Assembly: GCA_018466975.1 (NCBI GenBank)
Contig: CM031561.1
Span: 4,650,001-4,714,000, forward strand
Direction: 5' to 3'
From: Sparassis latifolia
Lineage: Eukaryota; Basidiomycota; Agaricomycetes; Polyporales; Sparassidaceae
DNA: 64,000 bases
In this document: positions 11,305 through 23,366 of the stretch, piece after piece
Layout of the letters: the number at the start of each line of letters is the position of its first letter
Position numbering within the stretch: position 1 is the first letter of the stretch
Made by a program: the position numbers and the translations under genes
Notes under the pieces: model-generated
The model's database searches: none
What the model saw: only the letters and a program-made list of their open reading frames with translations
Told to the model about the DNA's origin: nothing

Positions 11305-11766
11305 ATGTCCTCGCCTGTCTCTTGTACTGGACTCGAAGAGGCACTTGAAGAACACGTGTCATCGTATGATCTCGAGGACGATGTTACCGGAGAGGCAGAG
11401 GCCCATGGCCCACTTCCGTGGAGCGTCATTAAGCTTGTTCCTCTTGAAGAGGCTGAAGATGAATCCGAACAATCTGTCGGGAATGGTGGTACCTCTCCTT
11501 TCAATGGTGGTACTGCGAGCCACGGCGCCACTGCCACAAATGGCAGTGTCGCTGGTTGGAATGGTGATAGGCCAGTGAATAGTCCTGGTTGGAGTGCAGT
11601 GCTTGACGCTGCCTCTCGTGGTGTCTCGGATGGCACAGACAAGGAATATCGTCGGTATTTTCTTTTCACCCATTCGTCCGATTTGCACCAAAAGACCTAC
11701 ACTTCTGCACGTCAGCACAAAGCACCAAAGGAGGGAATTGGATGCACGCACTCCCTTGTGTTCTAG
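11305..11766 (+). CDS. Possible acidic, Gly/Thr-rich fragment
   Basis: From the ATG at 11305 a frame reads an acidic segment (LEEALEEHVSSYDLEDD, LVPLEEAEDESEQ). A Gly/Asn/Thr-rich part (NGGTSPFNGGTASHGA) follows. The family is not recognised. The last part of the frame runs antisense into a duplicated piece of the polymerase alpha relic at 11708-11811, so the true coding end must lie before that point. It is probably a fragment of a gene broken by rearrangement. Confidence 0.3.
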   Translation: MSSPVSCTGLEEALEEHVSSYDLEDDVTGEAEAHGPLPWSVIKLVPLEEAEDESEQSVGNGGTSPFNGGTASHGATATNGSVAGWNGDRPVNSPGWSAVLDAASRGVSDGTDKEYRRYFLFTHSSDLHQKTYTSARQHKAPKEGIGCTHSLVF

Positions 11767-11811
11767 ATGGGGCTTCTTGATTTGCAGCCAGCATGGACCC
11801 ATTATTCTGCG
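11708..11811 (-). repeat. Duplicated POL1 exon-intron piece (copy A)
   Basis: This 104-base segment is the partner of 15101-15204 at roughly 85% identity by eye. On the minus strand it encodes MGPCWLQIKKPHLEHKG, then a GTGCGT donor and the following intron. It therefore spans an exon-intron boundary of DNA polymerase alpha. Here the tryptophan is intact; the main relic has a stop in its place. Confidence 0.75.
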
Positions 11812-11905
11812 ATGGACTTGAGCGCACCTAGTCTCGTCCCGTTGCACTCTTCAACGCCTTCTCCACGTTGAACAGAGAGAGATAGAACTGGATCTGGTTC
11901 ATCAG

Positions 11906-14900
11906 TTACGACACATCAGCACCAGTTTTGCATCCTTGAGCCATGCGACGCACCTCGAACATCACTGTTCCGTGGCATTCATGCTGGAGACATCTTCGCC
12001 CATACATGCCCGTCATCCGTGTCCGGTTACCACATGTGGGGTCATCACAGACAGTCCAGCCTTCGTAGTACATTGCGATGTGTTCCCGGATCTGCGTCTC
12101 CAGTTGCACTTGCAAACTAACTGTCCCTAATTTGCCATGGCACCCAGAACATGTCGGGCCAGCAGGGAGCAACAGCGAAGCCTTTATTCCATAAGACATA
12201 AGTCTGCAGTTCCCAAATTTAATGGTGGATCAGGCATGGCACCTCTCTGTCACTGATAGATGCGAAGGCAACTTCACCCTGGCACAAGCGGCATCGCACA
12301 ATGAACGGATCCGTGTCCTTGAATCTCTCGGCATCTGACATCAACGAATCCAGAGTGCCGAAGGCCGTTCTTCCGCCCCATCCGGATTGCGGTATCGGCT
12401 TGCATCGAGCCCTGAGACATATTAAGTTAGAAATGGATATACGCAGCATTCTCTTCTTCGTTCCACTGCTTACCCAGGCACTCGGCCAATCGTGACCGGT
12501 CGGTCCCTTCACATAAACGTTCGATCGGAGGCAAGATTTGGTGTGCCAGATAATGTTCGTAGTCTTAATACAATTTCAGTGTCTATTTCATGTCGAGGGC
12601 CTCCGACGGACTCACCAATCTTCAACTCGTCGCTTGCCCTTCGTACCTCATCGAGATCCTTCGCCCACTCAGCTTGAGCGGTCTTGCCTACCTCGCCGCT
12701 CTCACCTACGCAGAATACATAACGTATAACGTCACCCGATCGAGCGGTGCTGCCCCTCGCCTTCATCCTCAAAGCAACTTAGACATGTGGCTGGCTCTTA
12801 GCATTAGGGTGGTCCTCTGGGATGATGAACTCATCCAACTTGATCTTGCCTGCACGAATATCCTCACCCATAGTTGTGAGATACTTGTGTATCCATTCAA
12901 CGACAGTTTCGGTCGCCTCTCCTGACAGAATCTGGTCTGGTACGTATCTGAAAATGTGTTGGTTTACGCACATTCCTAGAAGAAATGGTGACATACTGAG
13001 ACACCGCCTTAGATAACGCACAATACCCTCTGCGCTTCATGTCCAACCCCTTCACCTCTGTGGATGGTCGTCCACCATCTTCGACCTTGATGGCCGCATA
13101 CTTCTTCTCTTGTAACAGGAGCAAACGTTGGAAGATACTATCAAGGTCAATCTCCAAGAGTTTGTAGTGACCATTGACCGCTTTTTTGGGACTCTGCTGA
13201 TATCTTGAGTGCCTCTGGAAGCTCAGTGATGTTGGAATTAATGAAGACCGAGTCCATATCTCCATAGACAACCTGTTCGAACGTAATCAGAAGAGCCTTC
13301 AAGTACAACTTCGACCCCACGCACGTCAAGCTGGAGACTCTGCTAGTTCATGAGTATGCGTCAGAATCTCACGACCCTTGAACGTCGTGGGGGCAGCGAG
13401 GGGAGGGCATAGAACCTGGAGTACTCAAATCCCAGACAACCACAAGTACTGTTCGCTGTAAGCTTCAATGCCATCTGTTTGATATCCCACTGCAGAAAAT
13501 AATCAGTGGCATGCCACTGCCCGTGATGTGACTGATAGTACCTGAAGCAACTGTGATTGTGTCGCTTTGCGGTCTTTCATTAGACTTTTGGCCTGCCTAC
13601 GCCTGTTGACAAGAGTAGCAATGGGATGGGGAAGAATGCCCTGGGAAACCTCAGGACTCAGTGATTCTGGGATTTTTTCTTCACCCTCCTGATCAGTTCA
13701 TTCATCAGCATATTACAGTTTCCCCAACTGTACGTCCACTCACCTCATCCTCCATCCTGTCAACAATCATGAAGTCGATGTTGTACTCCTGGATGATAGT
13801 CGGATACAGCGAGTTGAAGTCCATAACGAGTATGAACTTGTCCCACAATCCACGCTTGGGTTCGAAGACTTATCCCGCTTGCCTTTGGTCGTCTTGCCTC
13901 CTTCTGCATCATTATCCCATGCCTCGATCTTCTCAACAGTGGCAGCCATCTTGCCATACACCTTGTCAGGACAGATGTACTTCAAGCGATGAAATTCGTG
14001 CAACAAGATCTACTCGTTTCTCTCGGCACGTCCACCATTGAGCGTCTTGTTCCTACCAAAGCCAGTCAGTCTGGAATCATGCAAAATAGCAAAAATAACT
14101 GACCATGAGTTTCCAGCCAAATTTGTCAGTTGCCTCATCAAACGATGCATCTGTACCTTGGCCGCCAGCACCATCTAGTAGTAAGCATCTAGTTCACAAT
14201 GCCGGACGAAAGTAAGAAGCCTGTCCGGCGAACTGACACCACTGTCGAAGTAGCTGGCAGTATCATCGGGTCGATATCCTGCCTCTCACTCTTGAGATGA
14301 GTCTTGCACATTTCGGTGAGCGACCACGTTGTGGACGAGATCATGCCCTAATAGTATATCCGCGGGTGTTGTAGTTTTTCAATGCGTGGACGCTCTGTGC
14401 ACCTTCGCACCATCACTAGCAAGATCGCAGACCAACCTCCCATTGATGAATCGCAGGTTGCTCCCTTGCCTACCAATATTCGGCCATCTCGATTGCCTGA
14501 ACTGGCCGATTCGTGACCAATGGTCTGCTTACAATTCTCTCATATGGTGGAGAAGGTCATCCAGAGTGACCCCAAGGAACTCGTGCCCAACAATGACATC
14601 AGGGTCTGCTTTGTGAATTGTCACTAGGAGTGCGAATATTTCAGTCAGGAGATGTCTGAGAGGCAGAGAATACGAACCAAGCAAGCTGTTCAGCAGCATC
14701 CACTCGTTCTTCATGAGGAGAGATGACTCCTATGCCATTGCGTCCAGTGCGTACTTCGAAGTTTGGCGGGAAGCGGTCCAAAGGTGGAACAAACGTATGT
14801 ACAGAACACGGAAGAGCCTCTGGAGGCGTAGGATCGTCAGTTTGCACTACATACAGGATACTTTTTAGTATGAATGTGCTGACAGATCTGTGAATGTACA

Positions 14901-16508
14901 GTTCAACCAGATCCTTGCTGTGGCACACACAATCTCGCGGTTGTTCTCCTTGTGATTGACAACGGTGTTGAGGTCGAGACTCATCACGGTTAATGGCGGT
15001 GTTTCCTTGGGAAATTGGATGTCCGTATCAGAGAATGCATTGACGTCTTTCGGGTCTGACACCGTTGCTTCGACTTTGCACCAAGATACCTGCATGTCTA
15101 CATGTCAGCATTAAGCATCAAAGAAGGGAATTGGATGTACGCACTCCCTTGTGTTCCAGGTGAGGCTTCTTGATTTGCAGCTAGCACGGACCCATTGTTC
15201 TGCGCTTCAACACCAGCGGTTCGAAGGCACTTGTGTTGGTACCGAAGATGCGTGAAAAGTTCAGGCTAGACACGTTACTCTAGATTTGTGGTTCTGCAGC
15301 GACTTCAGAGTATACCTTATTGCGACAAAAAGAGGGATGACGTACCGTCGAAGCCATGCACAACTTTCATCCATTGTGCCTCCCCTTTTGGTACGTCCTT
15401 CTCTCCGAACACGTACTTCCTCTTGATGAACTTTGCTCTCCGGCGCTTGATGCCAGCCTTCCTGTGAAAACAATCGAAGTCCTCATATACGTGTTTCATC
15501 TCGGGCACCACATCGGTCTCGTAGGTGTTCCTCGCCTCGTCTTCCTCGATGCGCTGCGCTCGGGATAGGACGAATAGATTACACTGCAGGTTTTCGACAG
15601 TGACGCAACATGATAACCAGGCCTTCAAGACCTTGTCTCGGGTCTTTCCCATGAAGTAGGGATGCCCTTCATGTTCGAGATAATCAAGTCAGATGAATCG
15701 CAGAGAACCATCTTCCTCGAGGACAGATGTACTCAAGATGTAGATGTAGAAGTGGAGAGTGGGCCCAGCGTGTCATCGGTCATCACGCTGAGAGAGTCAT
15801 AGACAGAGGGCCACGATGGGGTGTCGTCCTCTTTGACTTTCTTGTCCTGCGCATTGAGCTTTCGGTCAATAGACTTAAGCATTTTTTGCGTACACTCAAG
15901 TCTTCTGGCTTCGGTTTGAGTGACATGTCGCCATTGATGTCTTTGTCGTCGATGTCCATGAACACGTTCATGTCCAGGCCTTCAAATGACGTGTCGCCTT
16001 CGTCCGTTCCGCTATGGACGTTCATCCGTTCAAGCCTCTTGGTAGCGGGCATCATATCAATGGCCTCCTTCCTCATCTTCTCCTTTGGGCTGAGAAACTG
16101 GTCATCACTTGACGGTCCGACACCATCGTCGTTAATTCTGTCAGATGAGGCATCAAAATAATCTGGATGGCTGTCCCTGTGATCGCCAGTAGCACGAGGG
16201 GGTGATGTTCTCGGCTTATCATATACAGGTTCTGGCCGTGTTTTGCGCTTGCGCAAACTCCCACCGGCTTGGGCGAGAAAGGAATCCATGTCGCCTAAAA
16301 TTAAAGCCATGAAGTCAGTCTCCTGCGCTGCAGAGACTATGGATCTATAAGTACTGACACTCGGTATTACTGCTGGGGGCAGTGGCTTCGCCTTCGCCTT
16401 CGCTTTCACTTTCCCGTCGACTTTGCCCTTCCCCGCAGCACTTCTATCAGCAATGTGATGAGGAGTGATGGTGGCATGAATCACACGTACGGACGATTGT
16501 TGTGGCAT
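11906..16508 (-). pseudogene. POL1: DNA polymerase alpha catalytic subunit relic
   Basis: Read on the minus strand, this is nearly the whole family-B polymerase alpha, the primase-associated replicative polymerase. It has the N-terminal acidic/basic region (ILGDMDSFLAQAGG), then CCVTVENLQ, FGEKDVPKGEAQW, then exonuclease-like region text (HKADPDVIVGHEFLG), [26 protein letters not shown], the catalytic motif, YKLLEIDLDSIFQRLLLL and KGLDMKRRGYCALSK. The C-terminal cysteine-rich zinc region closes it (WTVCDDPTCGNRTRM). Defects are clear. The catalytic YGDTDS reads YGDMDS. A TAG replaces Trp in MGPCWLQIKKP. Frames change several times, for instance before LQLD and at the AAAAAA run near 13183. 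Ancestral introns remain (for example about 13274-13330 and 15093-15149), so this is a decayed genomic copy, not a processed one. Confidence 0.88.
15101..15204 (-). repeat. Duplicated POL1 exon-intron piece (copy B)
   Basis: This is the copy that sits in its proper place within the POL1 relic. It has an in-frame TAG where copy A at 11708-11811 has the Trp codon. Similarity between the copies stops abruptly at both ends. Confidence 0.75.
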
Positions 16509-17245
16509 GGAAACTGAGATGGAAACCTGAGAAAATAAAAGCCATGAGTACAGGTTCGGCTTTTTGCAAACGTGCAGTCAAATACTCACTCTAATGAAGC
16601 ACAACTGTAGGAGGACACGGTCCTCACTCATGCGTGTGTGCGACCGGCGGGTTGTCGAAAAGCCTGGGTCCATCAAATGGGCCAGCAGGTCTCATTGGAT
16701 GTGCACGAAGGCCTGGTATGTTATAGTCAGCATTGTGCTTCAGAGGAGGAGGTTGGCGATGGGGGACAGACGAGATACGTTGGACACTTTGGGGTGGAAG
16801 AGACTGCCTCTTGGAAGACTCAACGGATGGATTGATCACCGCAGGAGCAGTAGATGGAATTAAAGACATGGCCAGTGGCTGCAGCAGTCCGTGCAGGGTG
16901 AGCATATTGAACGCTCAGAAAACTAGAATCAGGACCAAAGTCGATCTTCTGAAGTCGATCGACTGACACAAAGGTTCTGTAATGCATGCTGGGTTGTAGG
17001 GACAGACACAGAGTCTCGAGGGGGCACAGGACCAATGTGTTATCGCAGACAAATTCATAAAACTTAGCAGGTAGCCGTTCGCAGACAAAACACGCGCGTA
17101 TATTCTGAGTGGGAAGTGCCCGTTATCTACGACATAACACTTCCCTCTACCGAGGTTCCATTATCTCCATGCTCACAACCAGCATTATGGTGCATAGGCA
17201 ATCGGTCGTTCTCGCATACTTTTTCAATCGCTGATCCGCATCTCA
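16509..17245. other. No supported gene
   Basis: Upstream side of the POL1 relic. A minus frame at 16624-16905 is proline-rich (PMRPAGPFDGPRLFDN) and might be a further piece of a decayed protein. Nothing is recognisable. Confidence 0.35.
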
Positions 17246-17720
17246 GCTACGATGATTGACCCTGCTGTTGCATACCTGTCTGAGGAAGGATACGATGCAA
17301 CAGCGCCCGACGTCTGGCTCAAGGCGGCGAAAGGTAGCGACTTCTCCGGAGTCGTATGGCCTGGTACGGATGGTCTGGTATATTGTCCAAGGGAACTGAA
17401 TGCTGATCTCATTTCGCAGGTTCGCCGGCACTTGTCGAACCTTTTTCTTCACATGGTAGACAACTGGCTATCACTTCAGACTGGTTAAATCCCGCTGCAC
17501 AACAGTATGCAACTCCTTCTGTTTCACTGTACTCAAGTTCACGCAGTGAACTAGCTTTCACCTGTGCTGACGGCCATCCATTCGGACCCAAATACTCCGA
17601 ATTTCAGCTATCGAAACCTACCCGATACGGAAGAGGGCCGACATGAGTAGCTACAACGCGCTCAATCCGTACACCATAAACAATGCTACGGGGGCGGCGG
17701 TGTCGAACGGGACGTCCTAC
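17246..17720 (+). pseudogene. GH31 alpha-glucosidase-like fragment
   Basis: Two short blocks match fungal glycoside hydrolase family 31 enzymes, secreted alpha-glucosidases that release glucose from starch-type oligosaccharides. The first, from about 17250, reads MIDPAVAYLSEEGYD, then APDVWLKAAKGSDF and GVVWPG. In the family this precedes the catalytic nucleophile region. The second, from about 17650, reads YNALNPYTINNATG and VSNGT, resembling the NPPYAINN region after the catalytic centre. The sequence between is out of frame and shortened, and the WxDMNE nucleophile motif is not visible. There is no start, signal peptide or complete barrel. It is a relic. Confidence 0.6.
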
Positions 17721-19792
17721 ATAGGTGAGGTGATCTGGACAGACCCGAGCTGACTCGATCGACGAGTAGACAAATGTGGCGCATTCGAATGGCCTTACTG
17801 AATACGATACTCGTAAGTTGGACACGAACACATTTATTTCCGATGTTGGTGCAGATTCGAGATGCGGGATCTACCGTAATTGTTCTGTGTTTCGTCACCT
17901 TATGGAGTACCGGTAGGAATCATTAGAGCGCATTGTGATTAGCAAGGCTATCCAGCCGTCAGGTTTTTCACATCCGCAGCTCATGAGGCTATCCGTTGTT
18001 GAAGCACAGCAGGAGTTTTTACTCATGCAATACGACGGTGGCGGCGACCACTCTTTTTGAACGCGTCCGAAGGCTGATGTTGTATCTGGTGTTTTTTCAA
18101 GGTACATACCACCGCGGTCATCTGCGACTACCAGGTTCTGCGGCTACCACCCCGGGAAGCGCAAAAGCCAACAATACACGGCCACTGCTTGCTGGATTTG
18201 CGGCAGCTGCGTGCTGACTTGTTGTCCTGCAAGATCTCTTGATCTGGAGAGGAATAATACCTCTGCCAAGCTTGAGTACTCACGTGAACAAGCTAGTCAT
18301 GGCTATTATTACCATGGAGGGCCGAGTGGTTTAACCGATGATAACTGTAGAAGGTAGTCAACAAGGTAGTCAACATTAGACGGCGCTGAAGCGAACATTG
18401 GCGGGTCAGCGGCAGGAACGTTTACTCGCACAGCTGTGGTGAAGGTTGATCAATCGGGTGCCTCCTCTCCGATCCTTCCTTCTGTTGGGGAAACTATTAT
18501 AAACCATCGAAAATAGCAGCGAACACATCCCTTGAGCGCGCTGCCTCGCAGTTCCGTCTTGCATGCCGTGGCGATATGGGCAATCGGGAACCTGATTTGG
18601 ATGTCGAAATGTTCAGTGCACATTTTATCTGGGGATTTCTTCAAAAAATGCAGGAGAAAGGGCAAGTGTGTATCAGAGACGTGCACGGGGAGTTGGCTTC
18701 CGCAATAAAGATTGCATGTGAGGGGCACAGATTGAGGTGTCATACAATCCTGGCAGGGTGCTGCGGCACGTCGTAGCATGAGCGTGAGGGATGGAGGAGG
18801 GTTAGGCTCCCAGTCAATCGGGTTTGATTTTCCAACCAATCTTCGACAGTTGTAAGGAGACAAAAAAATTCCATTCACCCCACAAGAATTTGTTCTTCAA
18901 TGTAATGGTAAAGTAGCAAGCCATGGACAGTCCCCACCAGGCGGCGATGGGCAGGCCTTGCCGGTGAGACATTGAACAAGGTTTGGAGGATTGCTTATAG
19001 GCACCCAGTTGGACGTTGGTTGGACGTTGACTGAACGTTTTGTACTTTGATTGAATGCTGACTGGAGGTCAGTTGCACATTAAATGGATGTACACTACGT
19101 GCAAGGCATAGTTGCACGTTAAGTATGGTCCATACAATTGGGCGCCGACGCGCGGCACAGTACGAACGGCTGACTTGTAAGACTACCCCTCACACTTTAA
19201 GGCCCAATCCTTTATAAGGCTTTTTTCATCAATTAATCAAGTGCAACTGCATTACTCAACTTCAGAGACAACTCCCACAGTAGGATACAATTCCCAGCAT
19301 AATTCAGACATTCCGAACTCAAGATTATCCGATTTTTCTGCTTGTGGATGCAACGCTGAGCACTGAGGTAACGTTCAACTCTCAACTTTCGGGCGGCTAA
19401 TGCGGGAACCTACTGAAAATGGAACACCACCTGATGTATTCGAGATTCCCACCTCGCCGTGCCGCCTCTTCAGGCTGCAAACACCTCTGCCGATTACTTA
19501 ATTTATCTCCACATCAATACATAGTATAGTCCGAGCCCGAAGAAATGACACAAACAGAAAAAAGGGCTGGCAATGCAAGTATGAGGCTGTAGAAAAGCTC
19601 CACCAGCAAAATTAATCCTTTTGCACGGACTTCTGAAAGGAATGAATCCGACAATATTTTATGAACCCCCTGCAGCCACCAAACCACAAGATCGCGACAC
19701 AGAGGTGGTCCGGCTGACTAATTGCTTGATTAGGGAATCGTCCGCTTCCGAAACCGTTATCGCCAGACTACTGCCGCAATGTTGAGGCAGCA
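17721..19792. other. Degenerate, no supported gene
   Basis: No gene is readable. A few strings near 17990-18160 might be further GH31 debris. Around 19010-19130 there are loosely repeated TTGGACGTTG/TTGCACGTTA words. A tandem 12-base AAGGTAGTCAAC pair lies near 18350. A tRNA-like A-box (GGCCGAGTGGTTTAA) at about 18320 has no matching rest of a tRNA. Confidence 0.4.
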
Positions 19793-19877
19793 GAGGTCAT
19801 AACCGTCAGGTCCAACGTTGAGGCCTTAACCGTCAGGTCCAACGAGCCTCAACGTTGGACCTGACGATTATGACCTC
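19793..19877. repeat. 32-base inverted repeat (hairpin)
   Basis: Arm 19793-19824 starts GAGGTCATAACCGTC. Arm 19846-19877 is its reverse complement with one mismatch. The 21-base spacer itself repeats part of the arm (CCGTCAGGTCCAACG). A long stem-loop could form in DNA or RNA. No protein-coding frame uses it. Confidence 0.85.
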
Positions 19878-21763
19878 GGCTGACAGCATTGGAATAATTG
19901 ATGAAAAATACCGTCATAATCTTTGGACCAAGAGCAATCAAGTCTGGCATGTCCAGGAATGAGGCATGCTTTTACAGCAGAAATCTGTATCTGACTTAAC
20001 TAGGTACTCTGAGGACGACTGATAATCCTCAGGTTGCCCTATTGGCATTCAATTGAAAGGTGTTAGTGTCTAACGTTCTAACACCTACTGTCCTCCCGAT
20101 CAAGATCTTCCACGAACGACCATGGTTCCGGCGGAAATTCATAGATGCTGTATGAGTCAATTGATTCGGTTCTGGCGACGGCAAGAACATTTGACAATAT
20201 GATGACTCTCACATAAGTGTACGGGGTCTCCATTGATGTTCCCTGTGACAATTATGTCTCCAGGTGTGACTGGACTGGACCTTGTGTTAGGTCACTGTGT
20301 GCTTCTGCGGCGTCGTTGTCATTAATGTTGTCATCAGAAAAGCGGCTGTGCCGCCAAGAATGCGTCGACATACAAGGAGGAATCAAAGCAGTGAAAGACA
20401 CCAGAAGAGACCGACCGCCTCTTATATGGCCGAGAGGAGAGAAGTGTACTACGTCATCACTGTTGAGTAGCTTCCAAATTGGGAAGAGTCACTTCGCAAG
20501 CCGACTGGGCCGTCACCATGTGCCTTTGACTTTGACTACTTTGCTACGTACACAAGTTTGTCGGACCCAAGACCACGTGAAGGGGCTGGTTTGCGCAAGG
20601 TCCTATTCATATTCCTGCCGGCCACAGAACATAGAATGGGCAGTGAATATCGGAACGAGGGTCGAAGAAACGGTATGGACGAGCTGGAGTCCGCAGGCAG
20701 GTAAATGACTGTCCTAGTGATAGTGGATCATTCCATGGACGTTGTTCTGTGCTCCCTTGTCGAATATTTCTTGAGTCTCTGCCTTCAGTATAATCACTAT
20801 TAATCACCATGTTCGCTCAATATTACAAGCTCTTACAACTGCCTTACATAGGTTTATAGTGCATTGTAATGGCATTGCAATCAGTCATCTAAATTACCGA
20901 GCATTGCAACAAATTTGAAGGGATTACGAAGGTCGCAACGCAGCCCCATTATTCTAATGGCTTACGATGACATTCTAACCTGTTATCACATGCGGGCGAA
21001 TACTACAATCATCGGAATCCGTTGTAACAATTGTGCACTTTTGCTGATGATCGTGTGGTTGATCGGAGAGTAAAACAATGCACTGACTGTTGTTTAGCGG
21101 GGAATTCACTTGTGCTTGTACAGCATGTTCTCATGAAAGGTTCGCATTGCTTTTCGGTCTTACCGATGTAAATGATTTTGACCTGGAGAGGAGGTCACGA
21201 CCAACATCTCGCATTTCGCTGTACGGTAGACTCGAATCTCGACGGGGAAGGTCAACGCAACGGATGGACCAGAAAAAGCCCCTTTTACTTTTCGCGGATC
21301 CTCCGGGTTCAGAAAGTATGGACGAAAAAGACCCGTTGGCCCTGTGAGTCTTTTGATGATTTCACCAACCCTTCAAGTTGTGATTACGCCAGTTCCCAGA
21401 GTCTTTGGAATCCTCGATGGATTGACATCGATCAGCTTTGGACCAACAGCCACCAACACGCCCTCTTAAATTGCACTGAACGCGAGGTGTCAAAAAGGAA
21501 GTTAGCTGTAGACTCCTCGAATCGCATTGATAGCAAGCAGATGGCTCGTTTTCTTTGCTGGATTCTGTGAATTTCAGTGTTCCAAGTACGGTACAAGACG
21601 GTCAGTGCGGCGTCCTTTCGTCGTGTGTATCCGTGATGCACATGAGCATATTTAGACAGCTTAATGAGAGTTATAACAAGATTCAAGTCACAGTGAATAT
21701 CACGGCAGACTCAGTCTAGTCTCATCCTGCTGGACATTTCCTGGATGAAGGGATGCCAGCTTC
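19878..21763. other. No supported gene
   Basis: A 163-codon frame at 20217-20708 (+) has an irregular composition with no domain, and frames at 21090-21570 are similar. I see no splice model that joins them. Confidence 0.35.
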
Positions 21764-22078
21764 TCAGTCCACCAGTCCCGCAGCTGTCTCAGAAACAAAT
21801 CGTATGCCATTTGCTCCAGAGATACTGCAGCAACTAGTTCCAAGCCACCCTATCCGTCGAGCATGCACATAAACAAAACAGTATGGACACTGCCAATTAA
21901 TCTTCCACCCCCAATTCCGCCAATCGTCGATAATACACTCGTCGGTCAGTATACGGCCATCCGCGGGATCAAATTGTACATCGCCATCTTCCCAGACCGA
22001 CATTTCCACTGAGTCTTCCAGCACAGATGTCTCCTCCAAAATCCCGAAGCCAAAATAGCGTAGCTTCGGACACTTCAT
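21764..22078 (-). pseudogene. Possible C-terminal relic of F-box-type protein
   Basis: The minus frame reads KCPKLRYFGFGILEE, then EMSVWEDGDVQFDP and GRILTDECIIDDWRNWGW. This looks like the C-terminal, LRR-following end that I associate with some basidiomycete F-box-like proteins. No F-box or upstream repeats are readable near it. The call is by general resemblance only and could be wrong. Confidence 0.3.
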
Positions 22079-23366
22079 CGCAGGTGGGCTGATGGAGAAG
22101 AGACCATCAAGCTCAACGATGTCCTGTCGCCGGACGTGATAGGATACTGGGGGGGTGAAAGATATTCTATGTTTGGGGACGATGCCACGGTCGTAAACGC
22201 AGAAGACAGCGACTGCGAAATGGAATCACTGACACATTAACGTGAATGAACAGCAAGAGAGAGGAAGTATTTCCTCGCCGAGAGACCGTCGTCGATCGGA
22301 GTGTTGCCTACTAATGAGCTTTAACGCCCTTAGTCGCGGATAGTAGCTAAACAATGGAACAATTAATGATATCCTTAGATGGACCTCCAACTCTAGAGAC
22401 AAGCAAACCCTTCCGTCCAATCATTGGTGAAGGATGATTCCAGGAACGTCTGTCCCCTGGAGCCTACAAAATCAGTCCTATAATCTGGGAGAGAGGGGAG
22501 GGACGAACTGATATATGCGCAGGCAGACTGTTGAATGCTCAATACAGTATTGCTCATGCGCTGTGCCTCAGCCTGAGGTTACTACTATTGTAGTCTCCCA
22601 AAGGCAGACTGACACTTTGCTTCAACCTTCGTTCCTCAGGATATCCGTGTCTGGCGTCTGCTATCTATAAGGCGGTCCTTATCAGTAGGTTGGGTATTTT
22701 CATCTCCGCACATCATGTGCACGCGACGCGTCAAAATGCATTCTCATCTCCCCATGCAAGTCTCGCATTTCTGACGCATCCTCATAGTTCTCTGGTGCAC
22801 AGGGTGTTCTCCTGTTATGTACTGTCTGTAGAGTGAATATATTTTTTTAGAAAATCTATGCCTCAGGGCCCTTAGAACAGCTAAATCCACTAGTACTGTA
22901 TTTTCGGTGGGGATACCAGTATGTTGCACTGTTTACAACTTTGGTAGTGGTAGCCAGAGTGACTCCCAATTAGCCTTATAGATTTTTCAACTGTCTTATG
23001 CTGGAAGGAGTAACAAAATTATTGGGATGTGACAGTGTCCAAGTTCAAGCCAGAACTTTCACAACCCATCCTCAGTAGTTACTTCTCTTGTTACCTATTG
23101 GATCTGTTTCTTTTGCTTGTCGCCTACAGCTTAAAAGGCATACCATTTGACTGAGATATCTCGAATGTAACAATGACCGCTTCCCTGAAGTATGAAGTAG
23201 TATCTGCGCACCACGAGCTTGCGGAGCGCTTGTTCTCTCATTTCTAGCTCCGACTCATTTTCTTGCAGGCGAGTTGATTGGTCACATAATTCCTTCCTTG
23301 CAAGTCCAAGCTCCGAACGAAATTGGGGACCTACCGATAAGCCCCCCGCGTTAAAAACTAGACTAT
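22079..23366. other. No supported gene
   Basis: No recognisable coding sequence. Ends at the left arm of the long inverted repeat. Confidence 0.35.

Noticed and set aside
18290..18375. tRNA-like A-box GGCCGAGTGGTTTAA
   Set aside because: No B-box (GGTTCGANNCC), no pairing acceptor stem and no anticodon arm can be drawn downstream.
20217..20708. Plus-strand ORF of 163 codons
   Set aside because: No domain or repeat, low-quality composition, surrounded by degenerate DNA; most likely chance.
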